From positions 868,001 through 932,000 of the forward strand of contig CANDNT010000001.1 in assembly GCA_947387485.1 (NCBI GenBank): a stretch of 64,000 nucleotides of DNA, read 5' to 3'. This DNA comes from Aquimarina rhabdastrellae. Lineage in GTDB: Bacteria; Bacteroidota; Bacteroidia; Flavobacteriales; Flavobacteriaceae. Made by a program: the position numbers and the translations under genes. The notes below the pieces were generated by a model that searched no databases, was not told the DNA's origin, and saw only the letters and a program-made list of their open reading frames with translations. Shown piece after piece: positions 18,021 to 27,892 of this stretch. The stretch's first letter is position 1; every line of letters starts with the position of its first letter.

Positions 18021-20108
18021 TTACCAAATTCTTACTCTCTTTTCTGGAGCTAAATACATTTTATCTCCTTCTTTAATATCAAACGCTTTATAGAAAGCAT
18101 CAACATTTAATAATGGTTGGATTGCTCTTACATCTCCTGGAGAGTGAGGATCAGTTTTAATTTGCGTTCTTAATGCATTATCTCTAATCTTAGTTCTCCA
18201 AACTGTAGTCCAAGACATAAAGAAACGTTGCTCTCCTGTGAATCCGTCAATCTTTTCTGGTTGTCCATTTTCTGCATAATGCATTTGTAAACCATCATAT
18301 GCTCCTAATACACCACCTAAATCTCCAATATTTTCACCTAATGTAAATTTACCGTTGATGTATACACTATCTAATACTTCGATAGCACTATATTGTTCTG
18401 CTAAAGCATTTCCTCTTTCAGTAAATTTATTTAAATCATCTTCTGTCCACCAGTTCTTAAGATTTCCATTAGCATCAAAACGTGCTCCAGAATCATCAAA
18501 AGCATGAGAAATTTCATGTCCAATTACAGCTCCAATTCCTCCATAATTAACAGCTTCATCTGCTGTATAGTTATAGAAAGGTGGTTGTAAAATCGCTGCT
18601 GGGAATACGATTTCGTTAAATAATGGATTAAAATATGCATTAACCGTTTGAGGAGACATTCCCCATTTTGACTTATCTACTGGCTCTCCTATTTCTTTTA
18701 AGTTTTTCTTGTAACTCCATCTAGAGATAGCAACTGTATTGTCAAAATAAGAGTTTCCTTTCTTAATAGCTAATCCAGAATAATCTTCCCATTTATCTGG
18801 GTATCCAATTTTAACTGTAAACTTATCTAGTTTTTCGATAGCTTTCGTCTTAGTTTCAGCACTCATCCACTCTAAAGACTCTATGCGCTTTTGATAAGCT
18901 TTGATCACATTACCGATCATTTTCTCTGCTTTAGCTTTTGCTTCTGGTGGGAACTTCTCGTCAACATATAATTGTCCGATAGCTTCTCCTACAGATCCAT
19001 TTACTGTTGCTAATGCACGCTCTCTTAATGGTCTTTGTGCTAAAGCTCCATTTAAAGTTTTACTATAAAAATCCCAGTTTGCTGTATCTAACTCTGAAGA
19101 TAAAATACTCGCTGCACTATTTAAAGTTGACCAACGTACTAAAGTTTTTATATCATCAATAGAAGTTTCTGTTAATACCTTTTGTAACGCTACCATATAT
19201 TTTGGTTGTGTTACAATAAGTGTATCTAATTGCTTTTCTACTCCTATATCTTTTATAAATTTTCCCCAGTTAATCGCTGGAGTCATTTTTGATAATTCCT
19301 CTAGTGATCTAGGATTATTCATATTACGAGTATCTCTACGCTGTACTTTATCCAATCTTGGCTCTGCTAATTTAGTTTCTATAGCCAAAATTGTTTCTGC
19401 ACTTTTACGAGCGTCAGCTTCTGTATCTCCTATGAACTGTAGCATTCTTGTGATGTGATCTACATACTGTCCTCTAATTTCTTTAGACTTATCATCTTGG
19501 TCTAAGTAGTAATCACGATCAGGTAATCCTAATCCTCCTGCACCTACATAAGCTGCATTGATACTACTATCATTTAAATCTGCAAATGATGAAATTCCTG
19601 CAAATGGAGCAGATGCAGCTGCATCAGTTGCTAATAAATCTTGAAGTTCTGCTAGATTTTTTACCGCTGCAATTTTTTCTAAAACAGGTTTTAATGGTGC
19701 TATTCCTGCTTTATTTCTTGAAACCGTATCCAAAATAGATTCAAAGATCATCAAAGCTTTCGATTGATCAGTTCCTTCAGCATATTTTCCACTAGCTTTT
19801 GCTTTATCCAAAATAGCTAAAACATCGTCATCTGTTTGCTTACGTAATACTCCAAATCCACCCCATCTAGTTCTATCTTCAGGGATTTCTGTATTCTTCA
19901 TCCAATTACCGTTAACGTAATTGTAAAAATCATTTTTAGGACTCACAGTGGTATCCATATTTTCTAATACGATACCAGGAATCTTTTTTACTTCAGCTAC
20001 TGTCTCTCCTTCTTGAGCAGCATCTTCTTTTTTAGCTTCATTTTTACAAGCTACAAAAGCCAATGCACAAACAGCAACGATTGATAACTTTTTTGTATAA
20101 AAACTCAT
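18021..20108 (-). CDS. M13-family zinc metallopeptidase lipoprotein (PepO/neprilysin-like)
   Basis: A 695-residue peptidase of the M13 (neprilysin/PepO) family. The zinc-binding HEISH is near residue 528 (in IGHEISHAFDDSGARFD). The third zinc ligand lies in GENIGDLGG downstream, and the substrate-binding NAYFNPLFNEIVFPAAIL segment precedes it. The N-terminus is a lipoprotein signal with a Cys at the end of LAFVAC, so the enzyme is probably anchored in an envelope membrane. The length matches the family and both M13 subdomains are present (M13_N from about 50 to 430, catalytic domain after). It likely degrades oligopeptides in the periplasm or at the surface. It stands alone, with its own terminator. 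Confidence 0.95.
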   Translation of the reverse strand: MSFYTKKLSIVAVCALAFVACKNEAKKEDAAQEGETVAEVKKIPGIVLENMDTTVSPKNDFYNYVNGNWMKNTEIPEDRTRWGGFGVLRKQTDDDVLAILDKAKASGKYAEGTDQSKALMIFESILDTVSRNKAGIAPLKPVLEKIAAVKNLAELQDLLATDAAASAPFAGISSFADLNDSSINAAYVGAGGLGLPDRDYYLDQDDKSKEIRGQYVDHITRMLQFIGDTEADARKSAETILAIETKLAEPRLDKVQRRDTRNMNNPRSLEELSKMTPAINWGKFIKDIGVEKQLDTLIVTQPKYMVALQKVLTETSIDDIKTLVRWSTLNSAASILSSELDTANWDFYSKTLNGALAQRPLRERALATVNGSVGEAIGQLYVDEKFPPEAKAKAEKMIGNVIKAYQKRIESLEWMSAETKTKAIEKLDKFTVKIGYPDKWEDYSGLAIKKGNSYFDNTVAISRWSYKKNLKEIGEPVDKSKWGMSPQTVNAYFNPLFNEIVFPAAILQPPFYNYTADEAVNYGGIGAVIGHEISHAFDDSGARFDANGNLKNWWTEDDLNKFTERGNALAEQYSAIEVLDSVYINGKFTLGENIGDLGGVLGAYDGLQMHYAENGQPEKIDGFTGEQRFFMSWTTVWRTKIRDNALRTQIKTDPHSPGDVRAIQPLLNVDAFYKAFDIKEGDKMYLAPEKRVRIW

Positions 20109-20262
20109 TGTTATAAATTAAGATTAGTTTGATAGTCTATTTGACGACTCAAATAAAGAATTTGTTACACAGATTAGCAAAATATTCTCATATTTTTTCA
20201 TTTTCAACCTGTAAAAAGCTGAAAAATTAACATTCTACATATTAAATTTTGCGCTATTACTA

Positions 20263-20718
20263 TTATTTTAATAATCTTGAGTCAAAGCTATATGCTTCAA
20301 TTTCTTTAAGTTTTAATTTATTAAAGTTAGGATGAAGTGGATTAATTAATACATTTTGTTCTCTAGGTACAATAATACTTGGTACAACTAAGCCCAAAGA
20401 ATTATTATTTTCTATCCAATCCTCTGTAATTTCATGTAATGTAGTTGGTGGTGGTATTTGATTCCATTCTTTAGGTAATAAGCTTGTATCTAAAACAGAA
20501 ACTTCTTTGTCTGGAATTTCTAATATCGCCATAGCCATATCATCTGGAAAATAGGCAGGAGGTAAATGTGCCAATACCTCTAGAGTAGATAATGCAACCG
20601 TAGTACTGGTATATAATATTGCTGTCCCTTTACGATTCCATCGTCCGCCAACAGTTTTTGCTCCTATACCTGTTAAATCCTTTATAAATGTATCTTTTGC
20701 TATTCTATATAATTGCAT
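20263..20718 (-). CDS. RES-domain toxin of an Xre/RES toxin-antitoxin pair
   Basis: A 151-residue RES-domain protein. The family is named for conserved Arg, Glu and Ser, all visible here: Arg in GGRWNRKGTAILYTS, Glu in STLEVLAHLP, and Ser in VVPSIIVPREQNVLINP. Characterised members degrade NAD+ or ADP-ribosylate a host enzyme and so arrest growth. The start codon overlaps the antitoxin stop by one base (TAATG), which indicates translational coupling. All catalytic-type residues are present, so the toxin should be intact. Which of the two activities applies cannot be read from sequence by eye. Confidence 0.93.
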   Translation of the reverse strand: MQLYRIAKDTFIKDLTGIGAKTVGGRWNRKGTAILYTSTTVALSTLEVLAHLPPAYFPDDMAMAILEIPDKEVSVLDTSLLPKEWNQIPPPTTLHEITEDWIENNNSLGLVVPSIIVPREQNVLINPLHPNFNKLKLKEIEAYSFDSRLLK

Positions 20719-21170
20719 TATGCAAAAATTCCATGTTCTATACGTATGAGTTCTTCATTTAATAATTGAAACCCAAATGTAGTATCTAATAAATCTTTAG
20801 GTCTTTTACTTGCCAACGCTACGCTAGGATATTCCATCCATTTTTTGAATCTATCTAAATCTCCAAATACATTTTCTCCTTTTGCATAAAGTTTTGCCAA
20901 TTGAATTGCCTTAGAACTTGTCTCTATATTTAATACTTTATTTAATTCATATCTCTGTATTGTACGTTCTGAAATATGTAGTACCATAGCCAATTCTTTT
21001 ATATCAAAATCAATTGTTTTGGCCAAGTGTAATAAGGTTTTCTTAGTGATTCCATGACGTGATAATTCTATAAAATCATATATATTCTGTAAAGGTGTAT
21101 CTATATCTAAATATCTAAGAATTCCTTTATTATTACTAGCATCAAAGCCTAAGGGTGTAACAGCTGTCAT
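20718..21170 (-). CDS. Xre/ParS-type antitoxin (DUF2384 toxin-binding domain)
   Basis: A 150-residue antitoxin, upstream of and coupled to the RES toxin. Residues of about 37-80 form a helix-turn-helix of the Xre-like antitoxin N-terminal type (LAMVLHISERTIQRYE). Residues 97-150 are a DUF2384/ParS toxin-binding domain with GENVFGDLDRFKKWME and the Pro-rich turn before LLDTTFGF. Such antitoxins cover the toxin active site with the C-terminal domain and bind their own promoter. The promoter region carries three copies of a TGTCATT motif, which suits autoregulation. Confidence 0.93.
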   Translation of the reverse strand: MTAVTPLGFDASNNKGILRYLDIDTPLQNIYDFIELSRHGITKKTLLHLAKTIDFDIKELAMVLHISERTIQRYELNKVLNIETSSKAIQLAKLYAKGENVFGDLDRFKKWMEYPSVALASKRPKDLLDTTFGFQLLNEELIRIEHGIFA

Positions 21171-21237
21171 TACTCAAAGTATCTAATTAAATATTACATA
21201 ATGACAAATATACAAAATTTAACGACAACTGTCATTT
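21165..21237 (-). promoter_or_regulatory. Toxin-antitoxin promoter with three TGTCATT operator-like motifs
   Basis: On the minus strand a TATATTTG box (21205-21212) matches the TAnnTTTG -7 consensus, 34 bases before the antitoxin ATG. The heptamer TGTCATT/AATGACA occurs at 21165-21171, 21200-21206 and 21230-21236, in alternating orientation; the middle copy overlaps the -7 box. This is the layout expected of an autoregulatory operator. Binding by the antitoxin is inference. Confidence 0.45.
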
Positions 21238-21239
21238 TT

Positions 21240-23588
21240 TTATTCAAAAATCGCATCCAGTTGCGGACTAACTTTCTCTAAGCGAGCTTCCATTGATCTA
21301 ATTGCGATTGTTGACAAGTATCTTCCTAAAGGCAATATAGGCTTAATCAATGAATCTTTTTTAGTTTTTAACTCACTTTTATTGATTTTATGATATGGGT
21401 TAATTGCTGTTTCTTTAAGTGCTATCTCGTATTCATTTCCTAACCTATTAATAACTTCTTTTGTATGTCCATATCTCACATTAGATAGTGTAGCTAGCGG
21501 TGCTCCTAATTGTGTTTCTGTTTTAGATATTCGTTCTCCTTCATCATTAGTAATTAAAAGGTTAACAATTTTTATCTTTCCTTTAAGTGCTAGATACGAT
21601 TCATTAATTATTCTATTAAAAACGTTTGCCACACTTAAAGAAACTCTTCCTCCTACATTATCATAATATCCTGCATCTGCATACTGATCAGTATCTATTC
21701 TACCTTTACTATTAATTTTATCTATTTCTCCTACTGGAGTTACAAATGGAAAACTAGCATTGATACGCATTGCTGTTGATAACGCTATAGATTTATTATT
21801 ATGGCTTTCTTGTATATGAGAAATAAAATCTGTCACTCCTGCAAAGGTATTAACATGATCATATTTTACTGGGCTAATAACATTATAACTCCCTGTTTGT
21901 GTATGTGTAGTATTAATTAATAATAAAGGAGATATGTTTTTATCTATAGTAGCATTGTTAATTTTATCTATTTCTTTTTTGTAAAAGCCCAAATATTCTT
22001 TCTCTAGCAATCCTTGTGTACACCCTTTACACGAAAAATATTCTTTATGTGCTCTATTCCATTGTTCTTCTAATAATCTCCCTCGATCATTAAAACTAGA
22101 AATATTCGTAATATTTTTAAATAAATCTCTCCCTAGTAACGCTAATAGTGATGTAGATAAAAAATTGTGCTTATAAATTTCACTTGCTTTATACTTTAAT
22201 TCGTGATGATTTATACTTTCTTTATTGTCGAACGATAATTTTGCTGTTCTATTTTCATTCTTAGCTGTTTGTACTTCTGCAAAAAACATAGCATTTCCTA
22301 CACTTCCTCCAGAAGCTCCTGTAAGCGACAGTAAATGATCTTCAAAATAGGCTCCTTTTGTAGTTTCATATAAATAACTATGTACCAAAAAAGACCATAA
22401 TCCTGCTCTAGACCCTCCACCTTGAGCAGAAACTAATACTACTGGAAACTGTCCTTTATGATTTTTTATCTTTTCTTCTCTTTCTTCTATCCATGTATGT
22501 AGATAATCTTCTATCAAAGGTCGTTCGACTTTACTTTCTAATAATGGTAATTGATAATGAATAAATGATGAACTTGTAGAAAAAAACCTTCCTAAAAAAA
22601 GGCATGTTATAGCTACTATAGTCAATAAAGGTATTTTAATTTTCTTTCCTAGTAAAATCAGGAAAAAGGCAACCATATAAAGACTTATAAATACAATTAA
22701 AATAATCGATAACGGATTAAAAGAACTAGCTAAATTGGGAGCTAAATTTAACACTACATAAATAAAGAAAATAATAATACCCGAAGAAATGATTAATCCA
22801 TAAAACCATTTTTCTGATAACGAATTTAATACTTTTCTACTGTTAAAGGCTAATGTAAAAAAGGTTAATGCCAAAGCTGAATTTGACAAAAATAAATTTC
22901 CTAAATCTTTTTCTGCTTGTGTATTTAATGTTCCTAATGATACAATAAATAATAGTAAGCCTAGTAACACTGAGAGTATAATAAGATCCGTATGTGGCAT
23001 CTTATTGAGCTTCTTCTTGAATTTCACATACAATCCTGGTTCTGTCAATATCAATAAAAAAGCAATACATCCTAATAAAACTTTATTAGGATTAAGGTAT
23101 TCTGTATAAATGTTCTCTAATTCAAAAAGTTTCATTCCCTGCAAAATACCTAATGCAGAGATAAGTAATAATAAAGTAGCTAATATACGTGGTATAACTT
23201 TTCTTAAATGTATTTTTAAATCATACGAATATTTTAAGCCTATATTTTGAAAACGATAATGCTGATTAGGGATAAATCCTATTACATTTTTGGCACTGAT
23301 CTCTTTATAATTATGAAAGTAAAAATACTTAGGAGTATTCCATATTAAAAAAGCAGCTATAGTTAATAAACTAAAATATAAAGGTACTTCTAATAAAAAA
23401 GCATCTGCTTGATTCAAGATCAATAATAAATCCATTGTTTGTGGAAAATGCCATAGTGTTACATATATCATTACCACAAATAATACACTAATTAAATTAT
23501 AGGCTAGTTCATTGAGTAATAGTTTAAACCACATACTCAATTTTTGACACCATATTAGTCCTTTTTCAGATAGCTTTTTTAGTACCAT
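21240..23588 (-). CDS. Membrane protein with C-terminal patatin-like hydrolase domain
   Basis: A 782-residue protein. The first 360 or so residues hold multiple hydrophobic segments (for example LISVLFVVMIYVTL, ILATLLLLISALGIL, LTIVAITCLFLGRFF), probably 8-10 membrane spans. The rest is a patatin-like serine hydrolase: the oxyanion-type loop GGGSRAG is near residue 388, the nucleophile elbow GASGGS near 423, and the catalytic Asp of the dyad probably lies in YADAGYYDN near 635 (DAG instead of the commoner DGG). Patatins cleave acyl chains from lipids, so a membrane-lipid substrate is likely. The gene ends 70 bases before the toxin-antitoxin pair on the same strand, but that pair has its own promoter-like motifs. 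The physiological role is unknown. Confidence 0.85.
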   Translation of the reverse strand: MVLKKLSEKGLIWCQKLSMWFKLLLNELAYNLISVLFVVMIYVTLWHFPQTMDLLLILNQADAFLLEVPLYFSLLTIAAFLIWNTPKYFYFHNYKEISAKNVIGFIPNQHYRFQNIGLKYSYDLKIHLRKVIPRILATLLLLISALGILQGMKLFELENIYTEYLNPNKVLLGCIAFLLILTEPGLYVKFKKKLNKMPHTDLIILSVLLGLLLFIVSLGTLNTQAEKDLGNLFLSNSALALTFFTLAFNSRKVLNSLSEKWFYGLIISSGIIIFFIYVVLNLAPNLASSFNPLSIILIVFISLYMVAFFLILLGKKIKIPLLTIVAITCLFLGRFFSTSSSFIHYQLPLLESKVERPLIEDYLHTWIEEREEKIKNHKGQFPVVLVSAQGGGSRAGLWSFLVHSYLYETTKGAYFEDHLLSLTGASGGSVGNAMFFAEVQTAKNENRTAKLSFDNKESINHHELKYKASEIYKHNFLSTSLLALLGRDLFKNITNISSFNDRGRLLEEQWNRAHKEYFSCKGCTQGLLEKEYLGFYKKEIDKINNATIDKNISPLLLINTTHTQTGSYNVISPVKYDHVNTFAGVTDFISHIQESHNNKSIALSTAMRINASFPFVTPVGEIDKINSKGRIDTDQYADAGYYDNVGGRVSLSVANVFNRIINESYLALKGKIKIVNLLITNDEGERISKTETQLGAPLATLSNVRYGHTKEVINRLGNEYEIALKETAINPYHKINKSELKTKKDSLIKPILPLGRYLSTIAIRSMEARLEKVSPQLDAIFE

Positions 23589-23918
23589 ATTCTTTTTAAT
23601 ACCTATTATTATACAAATGTAATAGATAAAAATACTAGTCTTTTACTTTATAGTAAGTTATTCTAAAACATTTTTGTTCTCAAATTACTGCATTTGTTAA
23701 AAAAAAACAAAAGTTATCAATCCCTTGAAAACACAGGGTATTTCATTCATTAAATGCATCTTTTTCACCATAAATGATTAAAATCATTTTTATTATTCTT
23801 AAAATTTTAAGAATCTTTTTGTATCTTGTCTATGATATTAAAACCCACACCGATAAAACAAACCATACTTGAGTAAGTATAATCTTACAAAACAGTTTAA
23901 CCCTAAAAACTGGAGATT
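23589..23918. promoter_or_regulatory. Divergent intergenic region with two perfect palindromes
   Basis: These 330 bases separate the divergent patatin-like gene and a small secreted-protein gene. Two perfect dyads lie five bases apart: AAATGATTAAAATCATTT (23772-23789) and ATTCTTAAAATTTTAAGAAT (23795-23814), the second followed by CTTTTT. They could be regulator sites or RNA hairpins. On the minus strand TACATTTG (23614-23621) is a candidate -7 box for the patatin-like gene. Confidence 0.45.
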
Positions 23919-24452
23919 ATGAAATTAAAATTATTTTTCCTCACATTACTTTTAACTAACATACTTGTTGCAAATATCAAAGTTGATGTTTCTAGTAAAC
24001 TTATCTATGTAACTGAAGATACTGTCATTGACGGTTTAGATCAAAATACAGACGAAGGAGTCATTTTTGTAACGCTGAGCATGCATATAGAAAAAGGAGC
24101 TCGTGTCAAAGTACGTAACGCTTGTCTTATTATTCAAGGAAGCTTAACTGGTACAGGATTTATAGATGTAGATGAATCTGCTACTGTTACCCTAGAAGGT
24201 GACGAAGAAGGTAGAATTACTTTTCTTAATCGATTTCTAGCCGATGACACTTGTCAACAAGATACCGACAAAAAAATATTAAAAAACATTAAGGACGTAC
24301 CTCAAGGATTAAATTATAGTCTATATAATATGTCTGGAAGATTACTAGATAAAGGACAAATAGATGATTATATTCAAAACTATAGAGATCCTAAAAAATA
24401 TTTTATCAAAGTAGAAGGCTATCGCTTAAAGAAAATTATATTTAAAGGATAA
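23919..24452 (+). CDS. Small secreted protein with T9SS-like C-terminal segment
   Basis: A 177-residue protein that I do not recognise as a named family. Residues 1-19 are a signal peptide (MKLKLFFLTLLLTNILVAN). The middle part alternates short strands and Gly turns (VTEDTVIDGLD, HIEKGARVKVRNACLIIQG, SLTGTGFIDVDESATVTL), which suggests a small beta-solenoid-like fold. The end (LYNMSGRLLDKGQID, then YFIKVEGYRLKKIIFKG) resembles the C-terminal strands of T9SS type A sorting domains, though the PNP motif usually found at their start is absent. It has its own terminator. Secretion is likely; function is unknown. Confidence 0.8.
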   Translation: MKLKLFFLTLLLTNILVANIKVDVSSKLIYVTEDTVIDGLDQNTDEGVIFVTLSMHIEKGARVKVRNACLIIQGSLTGTGFIDVDESATVTLEGDEEGRITFLNRFLADDTCQQDTDKKILKNIKDVPQGLNYSLYNMSGRLLDKGQIDDYIQNYRDPKKYFIKVEGYRLKKIIFKG

Positions 24453-24504
24453 CAATTATAATATATTAAACAACAAAAATAGTAAGGACCTTTACACTAA
24501 ACTT

Positions 24505-24539
24505 CCACAGTAAAATGTATTTTACTGTGGCTTTTTTTA
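24505..24539 (+). terminator. Terminator of the small secreted-protein gene
   Basis: A perfect 12-bp stem (24505-24516 with 24519-24530; the effective loop is larger) is followed by C and seven T residues. Confidence 0.9.
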
Positions 24540-24566
24540 TATCCTAATATCATGAATAAATCTATT

Positions 24567-24606
24567 ATAAAAATAAAAAGCCTTAGGATGGTTAATCTCT
24601 AAGACT
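24567..24606 (-). terminator. Probable terminator of the pfkA-gap-kinase operon
   Basis: On the minus strand AGTCTTAG pairs with CTAAGGCT (one G-U), followed by TTTTTATTTTTAT. It lies 40 bases past the stop of the BadF-type kinase gene. Confidence 0.6.
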
Positions 24607-24645
24607 CTTTACACTAAACAAAAAAACTCTCTTTTTTTAATGTTT

Positions 24646-25503
24646 TTATTTGGTTAAAATTTTATTACGGTAATATTCTATTAATCCGTCTATTGGTCTT
24701 CTTATAATTTTTCCGATAGAAAGATGGTATGGCCATGCTGCCGCTTTTATAATATCTTCACTAAAATGTGCAATAGATCCAATAAAGTGAACAGGAACAT
24801 TTTGTGCCTCAGGAAAGCATAATACTCGAGTTTCCATAAACTCTTGCATTCCTTCGGTTATAATTTTATAAAAATATCCATTACGTTCACTGGTAAATAT
24901 AAACTCTGCAAATGATGCTAGATAGGTATTGGGATTCTCTTTTTTATATAAATTCTCTTTGATCACGTCTGAATTTAAATTAAAACGTTTCTCAAATTCT
25001 ACAGCTACATCTTGAGGCATTCTATGATAGAAATAATCTCGTATTAAACGCTTTCCAAAATAGTTCCCACTAGCTTCATCCATTAAGATATATCCTAAAG
25101 AATCTACTGCCATATGAATCTCTTTTCCATCATAATAACAGCTATTCGACCCAGTACCTAAAATACAAACGATTCCTGGTTCTGTAGTTGCTGCAAATAC
25201 AGCCGCTACCATATCTTCTCTTACTGAAACCTCTTTTGCATTAGAAAAAAATTCTTTTATAATTTTCTCTAGTACTAAAGTTGGTTTTTTTGTTCCACAT
25301 CCAGCTCCATAAAAATGAATCGTTTCAATTTTATCTTTGTATGCTGTTAATTCTTCGTTTTGCGAAATACGATCCCTAAGCATTTGTTCTCCAAAAACAG
25401 CTGGATTTAATCCTCCTGTTCGTGTTTTAAATACTATTTCACCTGCTTGATCAAGTAATATCCAATCACATTTGGTTGAACCTCCATCGCTTATTAAAAT
25501 CAT
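24646..25503 (-). CDS. BadF/BadG/NagK-type sugar kinase (N-acetylglucosamine kinase-like)
   Basis: A 285-residue kinase of the ASKHA fold. The phosphate-1 motif is at the N-terminus (SDGGSTKCDWILLD), the phosphate-2 motif is GTGSNSCYYDG near residue 120, and the adenosine segment is VHFIGSIAHFSEDII near 240. The family includes eukaryotic-type N-acetylglucosamine kinases and BadF/BadG ATPases; at this short length, and beside glycolytic genes, a GlcNAc kinase is the better fit. It would phosphorylate amino sugars from peptidoglycan turnover or chitin. It is the third gene of a likely operon with pfkA and gap, separated from gap by 72 bases containing a hairpin. The substrate is inference. Confidence 0.8.
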   Translation of the reverse strand: MILISDGGSTKCDWILLDQAGEIVFKTRTGGLNPAVFGEQMLRDRISQNEELTAYKDKIETIHFYGAGCGTKKPTLVLEKIIKEFFSNAKEVSVREDMVAAVFAATTEPGIVCILGTGSNSCYYDGKEIHMAVDSLGYILMDEASGNYFGKRLIRDYFYHRMPQDVAVEFEKRFNLNSDVIKENLYKKENPNTYLASFAEFIFTSERNGYFYKIITEGMQEFMETRVLCFPEAQNVPVHFIGSIAHFSEDIIKAAAWPYHLSIGKIIRRPIDGLIEYYRNKILTK

Positions 25504-25528
25504 GATTTTGTGTATTTAGGTTAGTAAG

Positions 25529-25567
25529 AGAAAGCCTCAACATTTAAATCAAACCTTGAGGCTTTGT
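25529..25567 (-). other. Hairpin between gap and the downstream kinase gene
   Basis: AAAGCCTCAA (25531-25540) pairs perfectly with TTGAGGCTTT (25556-25565). Only a short, broken T-tract (CTTTCTCTT) follows on the minus strand, so it may act as a leaky terminator or mRNA-stabilising stem that lowers expression of the kinase relative to gap. Confidence 0.55.
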
Positions 25568-25575
25568 ATAGCGTA

Positions 25576-26598
<1,023 letters not shown>

Positions 26599-26604
26599 CT
26601 AAAT

Positions 26605-27591
26605 TTATATTGAAGTTATATCCGAAACTCGAATCAAGTCTTGATCCAACTCTCTTTCTTTTGTCAGTGCCACTTCTAAACCAACTGACGTAATTTTTTT
26701 ATTTACAATTCCGATCATAACATTACTTTCTCCTTTAAGCAAAGCATCAACTGCTCCTACTCCAAGTTTGCTACCTAATACACGATCATAACAACTAGGT
26801 GCTCCTCCTCTTTGAATATGCCCTAAAACAGAAACTCTTACTTCATAATCTTTAAGGTTCTCTTCGACATAGCTACCTAATTCAAAAATATTTTTTCCAG
26901 ATTTATCACCTTCTGCAACAACAATAATACTCGAAGTTTTTCCTGATTGTTTACTTCTTTTAAGTGATTCTAGTAAACGTTCTACTCCTAAATTTTGTTC
27001 TGGAATTAAGATCTCTTCTGCTCCTGCTCCGATTCCTGCATTTAAAGCAATATCACCAGCATCTCTTCCCATTACTTCTATCAAAAATAAACGGTTATGT
27101 GAACTTGCAGTATCTCTTATTTTATCTATAGCATCCACTACAGTGTTTAATGCTGTATCGTATCCAATAGTATAATCTGTACCATTAATATCATTATCTA
27201 TAGTTGCAGGAATACCTACTACAGGAAAGTTATATTCTGCATAGAGTTTTGTAGCTCCAGTAAAGCTTCCGTCTCCACCTATAACTATTAATGCATCTAT
27301 ATTTGCATTCTTAAGGTTTTGATATGCTTTTGCTCTACCCTCTTCTGTACGAAACTCTTGAGATCTTGCTGATTTTAAAAATGTTCCTCCTTTATTAATT
27401 ATGTTACGAACAGATCTTGCATTTAATTCTTCTATATCATTCCCGATCAATCCTTCGTATCCTTTATAAATACCAAAACATTTAAGCTCATAAAAGCTAC
27501 ATGCTCTTACAACTGCTCTAATTGCAGCATTCATTCCTGGTGCATCTCCACCAGAAGTTAATACTCCTATATTTTTTATATCCTTAATCAT
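26605..27591 (-). CDS. pfkA: ATP-dependent 6-phosphofructokinase
   Basis: A 328-residue phosphofructokinase, which phosphorylates fructose 6-phosphate to the 1,6-bisphosphate in the committed step of glycolysis. Signatures are the nucleotide loop VLTSGGDAPGMNAAIR, the Mg/ATP loop GGDGSFTGA, the catalytic TIDNDINGTDYTIGYDTA, and RGGAPSCYDRVLG for sugar phosphate. The Gly in GGDGS favours ATP over pyrophosphate. The frame is open to an ATG at 27669, but I chose the ATG at 27591 because the extra 26 residues are hydrophobic and low-complexity, and the shorter start gives the family's usual N-terminus. It is the first gene of the pfkA-gap-kinase operon. Confidence 0.97.
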   Translation of the reverse strand: MIKDIKNIGVLTSGGDAPGMNAAIRAVVRACSFYELKCFGIYKGYEGLIGNDIEELNARSVRNIINKGGTFLKSARSQEFRTEEGRAKAYQNLKNANIDALIVIGGDGSFTGATKLYAEYNFPVVGIPATIDNDINGTDYTIGYDTALNTVVDAIDKIRDTASSHNRLFLIEVMGRDAGDIALNAGIGAGAEEILIPEQNLGVERLLESLKRSKQSGKTSSIIVVAEGDKSGKNIFELGSYVEENLKDYEVRVSVLGHIQRGGAPSCYDRVLGSKLGVGAVDALLKGESNVMIGIVNKKITSVGLEVALTKERELDQDLIRVSDITSI

Positions 27592-27833
27592 CAATATCAA
27601 ATCTATCGTAATTGATCTTAATAACCTAATTCGTAAAAAAACTAAAACGTTTTCGGTTAATAAATTCAATAGTTAAAGGTAAAAAGTGGTCTATTTTATC
27701 ATATTCTCAAAAGATTGCGGCTTAATTTATTTAGAATAAAATTTTATCCTATTATTTAAAAAGTGTTATGTATTATGTACTATACATTATTAAACAGATA
27801 TTAATAATCAAATTATATCATATTTATAAGCCA

Positions 27834-27866
27834 ACAAAAAGCCATCAATGTAAAATTGATGGCTTG
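27834..27866 (-). terminator. Terminator of the alpha-oxoamine synthase gene
   Basis: A perfect 11-bp stem (27839-27849 with 27855-27865) has a 5-base loop and is followed on the minus strand by a T-run. Confidence 0.9.
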
Positions 27867-27892
27867 AAAAGATATTTATATAATGATGAGAT

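Noticed and set aside
20263-23588. Patatin plus RES/Xre locus as an anti-phage defence system
   Set aside because: No nucleotide cyclase, nuclease or sensor protein is nearby, and the toxin-antitoxin pair has its own promoter motifs; there is not enough to claim a defence system.
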